NCBI RefSeq assembly: GCF_001610895.1
Contig: NZ_CP011275.1
Coordinates: forward strand, 22,055 to 86,054
From: Planctomyces sp. SH-PL62
GTDB taxonomy: Bacteria; Planctomycetota; Planctomycetia; Isosphaerales; Isosphaeraceae
DNA: 64,000 nucleotides
Direction of reading: 5' to 3'
A model generated the notes under the pieces. The model had not been told where the DNA came from, searched no databases, and worked only from the letters and a program-made list of their open reading frames with translations. Position 1 is the stretch's first letter; every line of letters starts with the position of its first letter. A program made the translations under genes and the position numbers. Below are positions 7,768-15,843 of the stretch, in pieces.

Positions 7768-10237
7768 TCCCGCCTCGGGGGCCTCTCCAGCTCGAGCGGC
7801 CGCACGGCGTCGGGGTTCCGCAACCCTCGACGCCGTGCGGTTTTCTTTTTAGCCGTCGTCCAGTTCGAGGATCGTTCGTTCTCGGAGTAGTCGTGGACGC
7901 GACCACGGCGGATACGAACGATCGAATCGCGAACCGAGCCGCGTAGTTCGAATTCGAAGCGGCTCCCAGCATCCGGGCCTTCGCGTCGCGCCCGGCCCCG
8001 GGACGGCACGGGCCGGATCGTCGGCGTCCCGCCGGTCGAGGTCCCCGTCGGCCGTGCGCGACGAGTCCCGAGGATCGTACGTCCTCCGCGCGATCCTCGG
8101 CCCTCCACCTGATTTCTACCTCGGTTCGTCGACGACGACCAGGTCGGCTTGAGAGGAGGACGCGTCCGGCCGCGTTCGCCGATCCGCTGGAGCCGGCGGC
8201 CGTCAGGCGGCGTCGCTCTCGACGCCGCGGCCCCTGAGCTGGGAGCGCGCCTCCTCGAGGACCTGGACGACGTCCCGGGCCCCCACCGACCTCCTCGGCC
8301 AGGTGATGGCGAGCCGGGCGTCGGCGACGGCGAAGGTCCTGGTGGTCGTGGACCCGGCCTCGACGACCCCGGCCCCTCCCCCCTTCTTCGCCTTGGGCCT
8401 CGCGGTCTCGCCGACGGCGGCCCCGGCGTCGTCGCGCTTGAGCCCCTCGCCCACGATCCGCGCGGCCAGCTCCCGCTGGGCCCGCTCGTCCTCGAGGCGG
8501 CTGACCTCGCAGCCGGACGAAGGCGGGTTGACCTCCCGCTCCACCTGCTCCCGGACGTCCTCGGGGGGCTTGAGCAGCGAGAGCGCCTCGCTCACCGCCC
8601 CCTTCGAGACGTTCAGGGCCTCGGCCACCTGCTGCATGGTCCAGCCGTTCAGGTCCATGAGCTGCCGGCAGCCGTCGGCCGCCTCGATCGGCCGCAAGTC
8701 CTCGCGGAGGAGGTTCTCGACGAGCGGCTCCTGGCGGACCTCGCTCTCGGTGAGCGGCCTGTCCGTGAAGGCGTAGGAGACCGTCCTGAGGCCCGCGAGC
8801 AGGGCCGCGCGGTAGCGGCGCTCGCCGCTGATGATGATCCACTTGCCGTGCTCTTCGCTCCAACGCACCCGGATGGGCTGGAGCTGGCCGGTCCGCTGGA
8901 GGCTGGCCGACCGCCGCAGCACCCGCGTGACCTCCGCCGCGATCCGCTCCGGGCTCGGCGCCGGGACGCGCAGCAGTCGCGTGAAGACCTCGCGCGCCTG
9001 CGACACCGTCACCGCCGGCCTTTCCCCCCCCGACCCGCCGCCGCTCGCAGCAGAGGAACCACGGCGCCAGGAGCGACAGCGTGACGTGGTGGTGCCAGCC
9101 CACCCAGCCCCGAACCTCGTACTGCGCCAGCCCGACCTCCCCCTTGGCCGCCTCGAACACCTCCTCGATCCGGTGCCGCGCGAACCGGGCCCGCACCAGT
9201 TCCTCCAGCGGGACGTCGGCCGCGGCGTCGCTCAGCGCGTAGTGCGTCTCGGGCTCGGCCTCGACGGTGCGCATCACCACCAGCCGCTCCTCCGGCCCGA
9301 CCCGGTGCTCCAGCCGGGTCCGCACCCGCACCGCCATCGCGTCGACCCGCAGCGGGCCCTTCTCGCCGGCCCGGATCGTCAGCCGAGTCCAGCGGCCCGC
9401 CGGCAGGGCGGCCGCCCAGGCGTCGACGCGGCGGAACGGGACCGTCCGCGGGCGGCCGCGGCCGGGGCGTCGGCCCGGGGGAGGCGCACACTCCAGGTCG
9501 CGGACGATCGTGTCGCCGGGCACGTCGAGGACGTAGCGCTCGCCGCGGCCGCGGAGCCAGGCGCGGAATTGGGCCGGGCGGCCGAACTCGTCGTCGCCGA
9601 CCACCCAGGCGTGCGGCAGCCCCGGCCCGCTCCGCTCGATCAGTTCGGCGGCGATCCGCCAGCCCTCCCGGAACTCGACGTCCTCGGGGACGTGGCACTT
9701 CGCCCGTCGGGCCGGGTCGCCGGCCCAGTCCTTCGGCAGGTACAGCCTTCGGTCCAGCGGGGCGTAGCCGCCGGGGGCGGCGTAGGCCAGGAAGATCCCG
9801 CGCTGGCAGTTCTCCTGCTTGCCCAGCCGGCCGCACCACTGCCGACCGACGCCGCAGGAGTCGGCCCCGGACTTCGGGAAGGTCGTGGCGTCGATCGCGA
9901 GGACGGCCCGGTCGTCGCCCAGCTCCTCGGCGACGTGGCGGCGGAGCTCGGCCATGACGGCTTCGTCGTCCCACTTGCCGGCCCCGACGAGGAACTGGAT
10001 CGGCTTGCGGTGGACGCCGGCCTCGACGGCGATCGGCTCGCAGGTCTTGCGCCGCAGCCCGCCGAGCAGGCCCCGGACGACGAGGGCGGCGTTGCGGCGC
10101 TGCTCGGCCCGGCGGAACCGCGGCAGATAGCGCCCGAGGAACGCGGCGAGCCGGCCCTCGCAGCCGCGGACGGCCTCGGGGGTCAGGACGGCGTCGGCCA
10201 GGAGCGACTGGGCGTCGGGGTGGTCGAGGAGCGACAT
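7649..10237 (-). CDS. IS701-family transposase, copy 1, open frame running through into parB DNA
   Basis: From ATG 10237 the product (MSLLDHPDAQSLLADAVLTP...) equals the transposases of copies 2 and 3 for about 410 residues, covering the DDE catalytic core: AIDATTFPKSG, VVGDDEFGRP and HRIEEVFEAAKGEVGL. Because the element's end is missing, no stop is met until 7649, so the formal frame is 862 codons and its last half is parB fragment read out of frame. Only the part up to about base 9000 is real transposase sequence. It may still be active as a protein since the core is complete. Confidence 0.6.
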   Translation of the reverse strand: MSLLDHPDAQSLLADAVLTPEAVRGCEGRLAAFLGRYLPRFRRAEQRRNAALVVRGLLGGLRRKTCEPIAVEAGVHRKPIQFLVGAGKWDDEAVMAELRRHVAEELGDDRAVLAIDATTFPKSGADSCGVGRQWCGRLGKQENCQRGIFLAYAAPGGYAPLDRRLYLPKDWAGDPARRAKCHVPEDVEFREGWRIAAELIERSGPGLPHAWVVGDDEFGRPAQFRAWLRGRGERYVLDVPGDTIVRDLECAPPPGRRPGRGRPRTVPFRRVDAWAAALPAGRWTRLTIRAGEKGPLRVDAMAVRVRTRLEHRVGPEERLVVMRTVEAEPETHYALSDAAADVPLEELVRARFARHRIEEVFEAAKGEVGLAQYEVRGWVGWHHHVTLSLLAPWFLCCERRRVGGGKAGGDGVAGARGLHATAARPGAEPGADRGGGHAGAAAVGQPPADRPAPAHPGALERRARQVDHHQRRAPLPRGPARGPQDGLLRLHGQAAHRERGPPGAARREPPPRGLAADRGGRRLPAAHGPERLDHAAGGRGPERLEGGGERGALAAQAPRGRPGAGGAGGQPAFVRLRGQPPRGRAGPAGAGRADRGRGAQARRRRGRRRRDREAQGEEGGRGRGRRGRVHDHQDLRRRRRPARHHLAEEVGGGPGRRPGPRGGALPAQGPRRRERRRLTAAGSSGSANAAGRVLLSSRPGRRRRTEVEIRWRAEDRAEDVRSSGLVAHGRRGPRPAGRRRSGPCRPGAGRDAKARMLGAASNSNYAARFAIRSFVSAVVASTTTPRTNDPRTGRRLKRKPHGVEGCGTPTPCGRSSWRGPRGGIRPSRAGPRRRRGPAGIDPGSCGAIGRPGRASPGARKPA
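7800..7850 (+). terminator. rho-independent terminator after the recombinase
   Basis: A 13-bp perfect stem (CCGCACGGCGTCG with its complement) and a short loop are followed by TTTTCTTTTT. It lies 33 bp after the recombinase stop and is the clearest terminator in the window. Confidence 0.9.
7893..8202 (-). repeat. copy of the parB-downstream segment also present near 29.93-30.22 kb
   Basis: The stretch from about 7893 to the end of the parB fragment matches, with scattered differences, the DNA downstream of the intact parB (about 29925-30219). Shared blocks include GATACGAACGATCG, CGAGTCCCGAGGATCG and CCTCCGCGCGATCC. It therefore marks a second copy of the partition-locus backbone, here truncated by an IS and joined on the left to the recombinase cassette. 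Confidence 0.75.
8203..8910 (-). pseudogene. parB 3' fragment (5' end replaced by IS701-type element)
   Basis: The frame from SASLQRTGQLQPIRVRW to the stop is the C-terminal 235 residues of a ParB close to the intact one at 30220-31179. It has the end of the ParBc domain (GERRYRAALLAGL), the helix-turn-helix (MQQVAEALNVSKGAVSEALSLL) and the same last residues (LRGRGVESDAA). Homology to the intact gene stops at base 8910, where the end of an IS701-type element is joined. The first 34 codons of the apparent open frame (from 9012) belong to the IS. Substitutions such as SGCEVSRLED for SGYEVSRLKD show it has been drifting. Confidence 0.85.
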
Positions 10238-10326
10238 GGGGGTCCCTCCGGTCGGTGGTCTCCGGCCCTCATCCTAACCCTCGGCACGGGTAAACAATAG
10301 TGGAATCGGTGACAGTCCAACTAGTA
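8911..10326 (-). mobile_element. IS701-family element, copy 1 (right end lost)
   Basis: The left terminal repeat (ending 10326, read on the minus strand as TACTAGTTGGACTGTCACCG) and the transposase core are identical to copies 2 and 3. The distal end is missing: the last roughly 100 bp before 8911 are diverged from the other copies and join parB directly. There is no right terminal repeat, so this copy cannot move by itself. Flanking CTAG is at 10327-10330. Confidence 0.85.
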
Positions 10327-10330
10327 CTAG

Positions 10331-11910
10331 TTCGCGGTGCGAAATGGAAGTCATTGAGGCGGTGAAATTTGCGTCTCGCCAGCCGGGGGACGGCCGGGTC
10401 GGACGGCGATCGCCGCCGGGCCCCGATCACCGCCCCGCCGCCCCCGCGACCTTCGCCAGGTTGTGGGCCAGGACGCCCCATCCGACCCACCGCCCGAAGC
10501 CGCGCTCGCCGTGGTACCGACATCGCCTCAGCCCGTAGTCCCGCTTCAGCGCATGGATCCGCCCCTCGATCCCGGCCCGGAACCGGTACGCCTCTCGGAA
10601 TCGACGGCCCTCCTCCTCGGCCCGCCTCTCCGGCGGGGCCTTGCCGACGTGCGGCAACGCCACGTGCGCGACGCCGGCCTCCTTCGCCAGCCGCTCGTTC
10701 TCGGCCGACGCCATCCCCCGGTCGGCGGCCAGCAGCCGCGGGGCCGTCCGAACTTCCGTCGGTGATCCGCCAGGGCGTCCCCCAGGTGCTCCTGGTCCTG
10801 GCCCCCGCCCTTCTCCAGGACGCGATAGCCGACGATGATCCCGCCCTCCACCTCGTCGAGCCGGAGCTTGCGGCCGAACTCGGCCGGCTTGCCCGCCTTG
10901 AACCGGGGGATCACCTGCGTGTGCGGCTCGAACAGCGAGACCAGCTTCTCGGACGAGGGGACCGGGTCGTCCTTCAGGACCCGCCGCTCGGCCTGGACGA
11001 CGGCCCGCTTGAGCCGCGGCAGGACCTCCTCGAGCCGCCCGGCCAGCCGCTGCGCCGCGTCGTCGCCTTCGCGGCGCAGCGCCTCGAGCACCCGCCGGCC
11101 CTGCGCCCCGGCCCGCTTCGCGACCGCCACCAGCCGGGTGTAGCCGGCCTTCAACGCCTCGCGGCCCTGGTCGCCCTTGCGGCGGGCGATCCGGTGCAGT
11201 TGCTGCGACAGCCGGCGCACCGCCCGCACTCGGCTGCGGAACGCCTCGCCCATCCCGAAGGCGGCCTCGCCGAGCACGGCCTTGGCCCGCCGCAGCAGCC
11301 GCGACGCCACCCGCACCCCGTCGCCGACCAGGCCGCTGTCGGTGGGGAAGTGGATGTTCGTCTCGACCGCGGTCGTATCGACGCGGAGCTTGCGGCCGCG
11401 GGTCGCCTTCAGCGACCGGGCGAGCTGGACGACCCGGTCGTTCAGCGCCTCGAGAGTCTCCGGGCCGATGGTGCCGGCCCACCGGATCAGCGTGGTGTCG
11501 TCCGGGACGCGCTCGAGGTAGACCCGGCAGAACTGGCGGAGCACCAGGCTGTCGTTGACGAAGTACTCGGCCTGGGCGTAGCTCCAGCCGTAGAGCCGCA
11601 TCACCACGAGCATCCGGAGGATCACCTCGACCGGGGTGGAGGGCCGGCCGCGGGACCGTGAGCGCGGCGAGCGGCGGGCCATGCCGGTGCGGACGGCCTC
11701 GACGATCTCGTCGTCGTCGAGCAGGCGGTCGAGCTGCTCCAGCTGGGGCTCGAAACGCAGGCCGAGCTGGGGGATCAGGGCGAAGAGGTCGGTCCGGTCG
11801 TATCGATTCTTGAGCATGGCTCCAGCGTGCCATCGGTCCGATCGGAGAAGTACCTGAGCATGCCCCCAGCGTACAAAAAGCCTTGGACCAGGGCCATTTC
11901 GCACCGCGAA
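10331..11910 (-). mobile_element. ISNCY-type insertion sequence between two inverted IS701 copies
   Basis: Perfect 17-bp terminal inverted repeats, TTCGCGGTGCGAAATGG at the left and its complement at the right, bound a 1580-bp element with one transposase gene. It sits exactly between the CTAGTACTAG ends of two head-to-head IS701 copies, so the true target duplication (CTAG or longer) cannot be read because the flanks are palindromic. Confidence 0.88.
10427..11817 (-). pseudogene. ISNCY-family transposase with one-base frameshift
   Basis: The start MLKNRYDRTDLFALIPQLGL (ATG 11817) and blocks such as STPVEVILRMLVVMRLYGWS, RVPDDTTLIRWAGTIGPETL and RKLRVDTTAVETNIHFPTDS are typical of the ISNCY transposases. 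Near base 10740 the frame changes: ...DHRRKFGRP is followed in the next frame by RLLAADRGMASAENERL ... FGRWVGWGVLAHNLAKVAGA. One missing C in the run (GGCCCC on the minus strand) explains it. Either the copy is dead or the base is a sequencing error. No other copy in the window is available for comparison. Confidence 0.85.
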
Positions 11911-12003
11911 CTAGTACTAGTTGGACTGTCACCGATTCCACTATTGTTTACCCGTGCCGAGGGTTAGGATGAGGGCCGGAGACCACCGACCGGAGGGACC
12001 CCC

Positions 12004-13419
12004 ATGTCGCTCCTCGACCACCCCGACGCCCAGTCGCTCCTGGCCGACGCCGTCCTGACCCCCGAGGCCGTCCGCGGCTGCGAGGGCCGGCTCGCCGCGT
12101 TCCTCGGGCGCTATCTGCCGCGGTTCCGCCGGGCCGAGCAGCGCCGCAACGCCGCCCTCGTCGTCCGGGGCCTGCTCGGCGGGCTGCGGCGCAAGACCTG
12201 CGAGCCGATCGCCGTCGAGGCCGGCGTCCACCGCAAGCCGATCCAGTTCCTCGTCGGGGCCGGCAAGTGGGACGACGAAGCCGTCATGGCCGAGCTCCGC
12301 CGCCACGTCGCCGAGGAGCTGGGCGACGACCGGGCCGTCCTCGCGATCGACGCCACGACCTTCCCGAAGTCCGGGGCCGACTCCTGCGGCGTCGGTCGGC
12401 AGTGGTGCGGCCGGCTGGGCAAGCAGGAGAACTGCCAGCGCGGGATCTTCCTGGCCTACGCCGCCCCCGGCGGCTACGCCCCGCTGGACCGAAGGCTGTA
12501 CCTGCCGAAGGACTGGGCCGGCGACCCGGCCCGACGGGCGAAGTGCCACGTCCCCGAGGACGTCGAGTTCCGGGAGGGCTGGCGGATCGCCGCCGAACTG
12601 ATCGAGCGGAGCGGGCCGGGGCTGCCGCACGCCTGGGTGGTCGGCGACGACGAGTTCGGCCGCCCGGCCCAATTCCGCGCCTGGCTCCGCGGCCGCGGCG
12701 AGCGCTACGTCCTCGACGTGCCCGGCGACACGATCGTCCGCGACCTGGAGTGTGCGCCTCCCCCGGGCCGACGCCCCGGCCGCGGCCGCCCGCGGACGGT
12801 CCCGTTCCGCCGCGTCGACGCCTGGGCGGCCGCCCTGCCGGCGGGCCGCTGGACTCGGCTGACGATCCGGGCCGGCGAGAAGGGCCCGCTGCGGGTCGAC
12901 GCGATGGCGGTGCGGGTGCGGACCCGGCTGGAGCACCGGGTCGGGCCGGAGGAGCGGCTGGTGGTGATGCGCACCGTCGAGGCCGAGCCCGAGACGCACT
13001 ACGCGCTGAGCGACGCCGCGGCCGACGTCCCGCTGGAGGAACTGGTGCGGGCCCGGTTCGCGCGGCACCGGATCGAGGAGGTGTTCGAGGCGGCCAAGGG
13101 GGAGGTCGGGCTGGCGCAGTACGAGGTTCGGGGCTGGGTGGGCTGGCACCACCACGTCACGCTGTCGCTCCTGGCGCCGTGGTTCCTCTGCTGCGAGCGG
13201 CGGCGGGTCGGGGGGGGAAAGGCCGGCGGTGACGGTGTCGCAGGCGCGCGAGGTCTTCGCCCGTCTGCTGCGCGTCCCGGCGCCGGGCCCCGAGCGGATC
13301 GCCGCGGAAGTGTCGCGCGTCCTGTGGCGGAAGGAGGCGGCGCGGATCTATCACTGGCACAAGGCCACCGGCGGTTTCCCGCCGCGCCGGCCGCCACCGG
13401 ATACCAGTTGATCAGGTGA
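12004..13419 (+). CDS. IS701-family transposase, copy 2
   Basis: A 471-aa DDE transposase with AIDATTFPKSGADS (first Asp), VVGDDEFGR (second Asp) and RIEEVFEAAKGEVGLAQYEV (catalytic Glu region) followed by the Trp/His-rich GWVGWHHHVTLSLLAPWFL block of the family. The last roughly 65 residues are Arg/Ala/Pro-rich and probably not needed. A start at 12004 is preceded by GGAGGGACCCCC. The protein is identical to that of copy 3, so the copies spread recently. Confidence 0.92.
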   Translation: MSLLDHPDAQSLLADAVLTPEAVRGCEGRLAAFLGRYLPRFRRAEQRRNAALVVRGLLGGLRRKTCEPIAVEAGVHRKPIQFLVGAGKWDDEAVMAELRRHVAEELGDDRAVLAIDATTFPKSGADSCGVGRQWCGRLGKQENCQRGIFLAYAAPGGYAPLDRRLYLPKDWAGDPARRAKCHVPEDVEFREGWRIAAELIERSGPGLPHAWVVGDDEFGRPAQFRAWLRGRGERYVLDVPGDTIVRDLECAPPPGRRPGRGRPRTVPFRRVDAWAAALPAGRWTRLTIRAGEKGPLRVDAMAVRVRTRLEHRVGPEERLVVMRTVEAEPETHYALSDAAADVPLEELVRARFARHRIEEVFEAAKGEVGLAQYEVRGWVGWHHHVTLSLLAPWFLCCERRRVGGGKAGGDGVAGARGLRPSAARPGAGPRADRRGSVARPVAEGGGADLSLAQGHRRFPAAPAATGYQLIR

Positions 13420-13446
13420 GACTTCCTTGAATCGGTGACAGTCCAA

Positions 13447-14293
13447 CTAGGTTCTGTCTGACGGCTCGATGAGCCGAAAGCAACGGCGGATCATGGCCAG
13501 CTTGACCATGGCCAGGAAGTTGACCGCCAGCTTCTCGAACCGCGTCGCCAGCCGCCGGTTCTCCTTCATCCAGAGGATGCACCTCTCGACGATGTTGCGG
13601 CGGCGGTAGGCCTCGGCGTCGAACGTCGGGCTTCGCCGCTGGTCCTTGCGGGTCGGGATCACCGCCTTGATCCCTCGCCGTCGCAGGTAGCGGCGGATGC
13701 GTCTGTAGCTATACCCCTTGTCGCCGGCCAGGCGGCGGGGCCGGCGTCGCGGCCGGCCCCGGCCGGGCCGCTTGATCCGCACCGCCTCGAGCGCCGGCTC
13801 CAGGGACCTCGACTCGTGGGCCTGGCCCGCGGTGACGACGGCCGACAGCGGGACGCCGCCGGAGTCGACGACCAGGTGCAGCTTCGTCCCGAAGCCGCCG
13901 CGCGAGCGGCCGAGGGCGTGGTCGGCCGGCTCGGCCGTCCCCCTTTTCCCCCCCGGCCCCGGCGGCCGCGCGGCCGGCCCGGATGGACGTCCCGTCGATG
14001 CACCAGAGGTCGAAGTCGATCCGCCCCGAGGCGTCCAGCTCGAGATGCAGCCGCTCCAGGATGCGGTCGATCGTGCCGTCGCGGGCCCAGCGGTTGAATC
14101 GGTCGTAGACGCTCTTCCACTTTCCGTATCGCTCCGGCAGCTCCCGCCACTGGGCGCCCGTATGGAGGATCCAGAGGACGCCGTCGAGCGTCGTGCGGTG
14201 GTCGTTCCACCGCCCGCCCGGCCTCCCGACCGGAGGGAGCAGGTCGGCGATCAGGGCGAACTCCTCGTCCTTCAGCTCGTAGCGTCGCGTCAT
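13447..14293 (-). CDS. IS5-family transposase encoded in two frames
   Basis: Frame A starts at ATG 14293 (MTRRYELKDEEFALIADLLP ... WCIDGTSIRAGRAAAGAGG). Coding character then continues in another frame as KRGTAEPADHALGRSRGGFG ... LAGDKGYSYRRIRRYLRRRG ... KENRRLATRFEKLA. The crossing point is the minus-strand run of seven G, four A, five G (13939-13954). The second frame is +1 (or -2) relative to the first, so slippage on this run is the likely route to full transposase. The DDE residues are in CIDGTS, AGDKGYS and the ERCILWMKENR region. The stop codon TAG (13447-13449) lies in the duplicated target CTAG, outside the element itself. Confidence 0.85.
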
Positions 14294-14349
14294 CGCGGCC
14301 TCCTCGGGGAAGCCGCTATCGTAACGCCTTGCGAGCCGTCAGACAGAAC
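13451..14349 (-). mobile_element. IS5-family element (two-frame transposase) inside IS701 copy 2
   Basis: An 899-bp element with perfect 18-bp terminal repeats (GTTCTGTCTGACGGCTCG) and a CTAG duplication at 13447-13450 and 14350-14353. A 4-bp YTAR-type target is typical of the IS5 family. The element entered the CTAG at the tip of the IS701 right terminal repeat. Confidence 0.92.
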
Positions 14350-14383
14350 CTAGTACTAAGGACGGGTGGTCGTCAGTTCCGCT

Positions 14384-15835
14384 GTAACTGATTATCGACC
14401 CACTTGCCCTCGGTTTTCCGGCGGCTTAGGTTGGTGGTCATGAGCGAATCGGACCTCGCCAAGCTGGATCGCGACGCCCTGATCGCCCTGATCCTGAAGC
14501 TCCAGGCCGAGATCGAGGCCCTGAAGCGGTCGGGCAAGCGGCAGGCGGCGCCGTTCTCGAAGGGGACGCGCAAGGCCGATCCCAAGCGGCCCGGCCGGAA
14601 GCCCGGCGAGGGGTCGTTCAAGACCCGCGAGGCCCCCGCCCCCGAGACGCTCTCCGAGCCGCCGATCGACGTCCCCGTCGTCGAGGCCGAGTGCCCGAAG
14701 TGCGGCGGCGAACTCGACGAGGGCCGGGTCGAGGAGGCCTCGATCACCGACCTGCCCGAAGTCGTCAGGCCTCGCGTGCGGCTCTTCCGGGTCGGCGTCC
14801 GACGCTGCAAGCGGTGCAAGGCGACGGCCCGCGGCCGCCACCCCGACCTCGCCGCCGACCAACGCGGCGCGACCGCGCATCGGCTCGGCCCGCGGATCCT
14901 GGCCGCCGCCCATTTCCTCCATTACGGCCTGGGCGTGCCGGTCCGCAAGCTGCCGGCCCTGCTCGAGGCCCTCGTCGGCGTCCGCCTCACCCAGGGGGCG
15001 ATCACGCTCGACGCCCTGAAGAAGGCCGCCGGGGCGATCGGGGCGACGTATCGAAACCTGTGCGATTCCGTCCGCGAGGCGCCCTTCGTCCACACCGACG
15101 ACACCGGCTGGCGCGAAGGGGGCTCGCCGAGGTGGCTGATGGTCTTCGAGACCGACGCGGCGACCGTCTATCAGGTCCGCCCGCGGCACCGCAACGAGGA
15201 GGTCCGCGAGCGGATCCCCGCCGACTACCGGGGCGTGATGATCACCGACCGGGCCGGGGTCTACGACGCCGAGGCCTTCGCGGGCGTCGAGAAGCAGAAG
15301 TGCCTGGCCCACGCGTTGCGGTCGATCTCGGAGGTCCTGGAGTCGAAGACGCGAGGAGCCCGTCGGTTCGCGAAGCGGCTGAAGGACCTGCTGAAACGGG
15401 CCCTGGAACTCGGGCGGGAACGCCGCGCCGGTCCGCCGCCGGCCGACTTCGCCGGACGCGTGCGACGCCTGAAATTCGCGCTGACCGACCACCTCCGCGA
15501 CCGGACGCTCCGGGACCGCGACGACCAGCGGCTGCTGAACGAGCTGGGCCGCTGCAACGACGCGGGGTCCCTGGTGCGGTTCCTGGACGACCCCCGGGTC
15601 GAGCCGACGAACAACCGCGCCGAGCGGGCGCTGCGGCCGGCGGTGATCGCGCGGAAGACGTCGCAATGCACCAAGAACGCGCGAGGTACGCGAGCCTTCG
15701 AGGCCTGGACCAGCGTCCTGCGGACCCTGTCGAGGACCCTCCCGGCCCCCGACCTGCTCGATGACATTGTCCGCATCACCCACCCCGCCGCCCCCCCGAT
15801 CTCCTGAGACGGACGCCGGAGCGCTAATCAGTTAC
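14384..15835 (+). mobile_element. IS66-family element, copy A
   Basis: A 1452-bp element with ends GTAACTGATTA and TAATCAGTTAC and an exact 8-bp target duplication GTTCCGCT (14376-14383 and 15836-15843), the size typical of IS66. It carries a single transposase gene without the tnpA/tnpB helpers, as in the ISBst12-type group. It entered the last codons of a DUF932 gene read on the other strand. Its sequence is the same as copy B. Confidence 0.95.
14440..15807 (+). CDS. IS66-family transposase, copy A
   Basis: 455 aa from ATG 14440 (MSESDLAKLDRDALIALILK), preferred over a TTG at 14404 because the family starts here and TTAGGTTGGTGG precedes it. The order is an N-terminal coiled helix and Lys-rich linker, a zinc-finger CPKCGG ... 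CKRCKA, the DDE core with HTDDTGWRE, the ITDRAGVYDA segment and EPTNNRAERALRPAVIARK at the end. The identical protein is encoded at 38178-39545. Confidence 0.95.
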   Translation: MSESDLAKLDRDALIALILKLQAEIEALKRSGKRQAAPFSKGTRKADPKRPGRKPGEGSFKTREAPAPETLSEPPIDVPVVEAECPKCGGELDEGRVEEASITDLPEVVRPRVRLFRVGVRRCKRCKATARGRHPDLAADQRGATAHRLGPRILAAAHFLHYGLGVPVRKLPALLEALVGVRLTQGAITLDALKKAAGAIGATYRNLCDSVREAPFVHTDDTGWREGGSPRWLMVFETDAATVYQVRPRHRNEEVRERIPADYRGVMITDRAGVYDAEAFAGVEKQKCLAHALRSISEVLESKTRGARRFAKRLKDLLKRALELGRERRAGPPPADFAGRVRRLKFALTDHLRDRTLRDRDDQRLLNELGRCNDAGSLVRFLDDPRVEPTNNRAERALRPAVIARKTSQCTKNARGTRAFEAWTSVLRTLSRTLPAPDLLDDIVRITHPAAPPIS

Positions 15836-15843
15836 GTTCCGCT

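Larger units (their letters stand above)
11915..14355 (+). mobile_element. IS701-family element, copy 2, interrupted by an IS5 element
   Basis: The left terminal repeat starts at 11915 (TACTAGTTGGACTGTCACCG) and the right one ends at 14355. The right repeat is split by an IS5 element inserted at its CTAG: the bulk of the repeat ends at 13450 and the last bases CTAGTA lie at 14350-14355. The transposase is the same as in copy 3. It lies head-to-head with copy 1 across the ISNCY element. Confidence 0.88.

Noticed and set aside
7649..10237. An 862-aa transposase-ParB fusion as a new protein type
   Set aside because: The second half is parB DNA in the wrong frame, open only because of GC content; the join is a truncated IS.
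14392..15783. 463-codon minus-strand frames opposite both IS66 transposases
   Set aside because: Mirror frames of the transposase, identical in both copies only because the IS copies are identical.
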